64,000 nucleotides of DNA from Clostridiales bacterium (GTDB lineage Bacteria; Bacillota; Clostridia; Christensenellales; Aristaeellaceae). The position numbers and the translations under genes were made by a program. The notes under the pieces are model-generated. The model searched no databases. It saw nothing but the letters and a program-made list of their open reading frames with translations, and had not been told where the DNA came from. Each line of letters starts with the position of its first letter. Within the stretch, counting starts at the first letter, position 1. The stretch covers positions 1 to 64,000 of the forward strand of contig SVHD01000007.1 of assembly GCA_015056015.1 (NCBI GenBank), written 5' to 3'. Below, piece after piece: positions 63,380 through 64,000 of the stretch.

Positions 63380-64000
63380 TGCTGAAAAAAATCCTGGCTC
63401 TTTCCCTTCTGCTTTGCCTGATCTGCTCCTCTGCCTCCGCTGCGATTTATGATTGCGGGGATGGCCGGAATGTGCTTCTCGCCATTGGCGGCAGCTTTGC
63501 CTATGCCCGGGATACGGAAGGCAATCTGCGCGTATGGGGCGATAATCAATTCGGCCAGCTGGGTAAGGGCAATCAGAAGCAGAGCTTCAAAATCAGCGAT
63601 TTCAAAAGCAAGAATCAGAATATCGATATTTCCCAGATCAAGGACGTCATTCCCGCTTCCGATTACAGCTTCCTCTGGATGGAGGATGGCACGGTATACG
63701 GCGTAGGCAATAATTCCTATCTGCCTCTGACCGTGGCGGAAGGCACCTATTCCACCCATGTGCTCACCGGCCTGCCCGAAAAGCCTGCTGCCCTGGCCAC
63801 CGGCTTTGGCCATGCCATGATGCTGACGGAAAACGGCGAAGTATACGCCTGGGGGCGCAACAGCCAGGGTCAGGTAGGCAACGGCAACACGAAAAAGACC
63901 AAAACGCCCGCCAAGCTGCCCCTTTCCAATATCGTGCAGATTGCCTGCGGCGGCAAATTCTCCCTGGCGCTGGATGCTGATGGCCAGCTTTGGGGCTGGG
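63379..64000 (+). CDS. Secreted RCC1-repeat protein, 3' truncated by window end
   Basis: 207 codons visible, open to the edge. Signal peptide MLKKILALSLLLCLICSSASA, then regulator-of-chromosome-condensation-type repeats: LRVWGDNQFGQLGKGN, VYGVGNNSYLPL, VYAWGRNSQGQVGNGN and QLWGWG, each near 50-60 residues, predicting a beta-propeller. In bacteria such propellers are extracellular binding modules. RBS AAGGAGG inside the preceding gene. Confidence 0.85.
   Translation, partial: MLKKILALSLLLCLICSSASAAIYDCGDGRNVLLAIGGSFAYARDTEGNLRVWGDNQFGQLGKGNQKQSFKISDFKSKNQNIDISQIKDVIPASDYSFLWMEDGTVYGVGNNSYLPLTVAEGTYSTHVLTGLPEKPAALATGFGHAMMLTENGEVYAWGRNSQGQVGNGNTKKTKTPAKLPLSNIVQIACGGKFSLALDADGQLWGW

Overview
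The window looks like a chromosomal segment of an uncultured-type, moderate-GC Clostridia (Firmicutes). The evidence is the gene families (RbgA/YlqF, YlmH, TrmFO, HslUV, a HutP-family protein), strong AGGAGG ribosome binding sites, textbook sigma-A promoters (TTGACA-17-TATAAT) and many U-tailed hairpin terminators. The abundance of glycoside hydrolases, CUT1-type sugar transport, AraC regulators and Gfo/Idh/MocA oxidoreductases suggests a gut or other glycan-rich habitat. I see no rRNA, tRNA, CRISPR array, transposase, integrase or phage gene.

Layout. 1-5.3 kb (minus): an ECF sigma factor with a zinc-finger anti-sigma/DUF4349 protein, then an operon of HAD phosphatase, YtcJ-type amidohydrolase and a NUDIX-DUF1653 fusion. 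5.4-10.8 kb: YlmH RNA-binding protein, a metal-dependent hydrolase, an orphan MalK/UgpC-type ATPase (minus), a sirtuin, and a membrane-anchored VanY-like protein that has lost its zinc ligands. 10.9-17.4 kb: a secreted protein of four similar beta-rich segments (minus), galE, and a heterodimeric ABC exporter with one degenerate ATPase site.

17.5-39.1 kb is a carbohydrate-utilisation island. It holds a GH29 fucosidase preceded by a terminator hairpin, three Gfo/Idh/MocA paralogs (two of them tandem duplicates), two AraC regulators each divergent from an oxidoreductase, and an LplABC/YtcP-type ABC importer without its own ATPase (the 7.3 kb ATPase could energise it). In the middle is an eight-gene operon (21.3-31.1 kb): glycoside-hydrolase-like protein, amidohydrolase, FAD enzyme, FdrA, a 62-residue protein, DUF1116/YlbE, IlvD/Edd dehydratase and SDR. 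FdrA/YlbE inside a sugar-acid type operon, without the usual third subunit or carbamate kinase, is the best candidate here for an undescribed pathway. The control region at 34081-34128 is a perfect 17-bp inverted repeat that places two identical divergent promoters interlocked on each other.

39.1-39.4 kb (minus): a roughly 200-nt structured RNA with its own consensus promoter, most likely 6S RNA, directly behind a sugar-1-phosphate nucleotidyltransferase gene. 41.8-59.8 kb (plus): a 14-gene housekeeping run rbgA-rnhB-yraN-[giant GT-C fusion]-comM-dprA-topA-trmFO-[DUF6259-like glycosidase]-hslV-hslU-hutP-like-cmk-plsC. The glycosidase occupies the slot where xerC sits in Bacillus. 59.8-64 kb: a phospholipase-D/cardiolipin-synthase-like protein (minus), then a secreted phosphodiester-glycosidase-domain protein, an Lgt-like membrane protein and an RCC1-repeat secreted protein that runs off the window.
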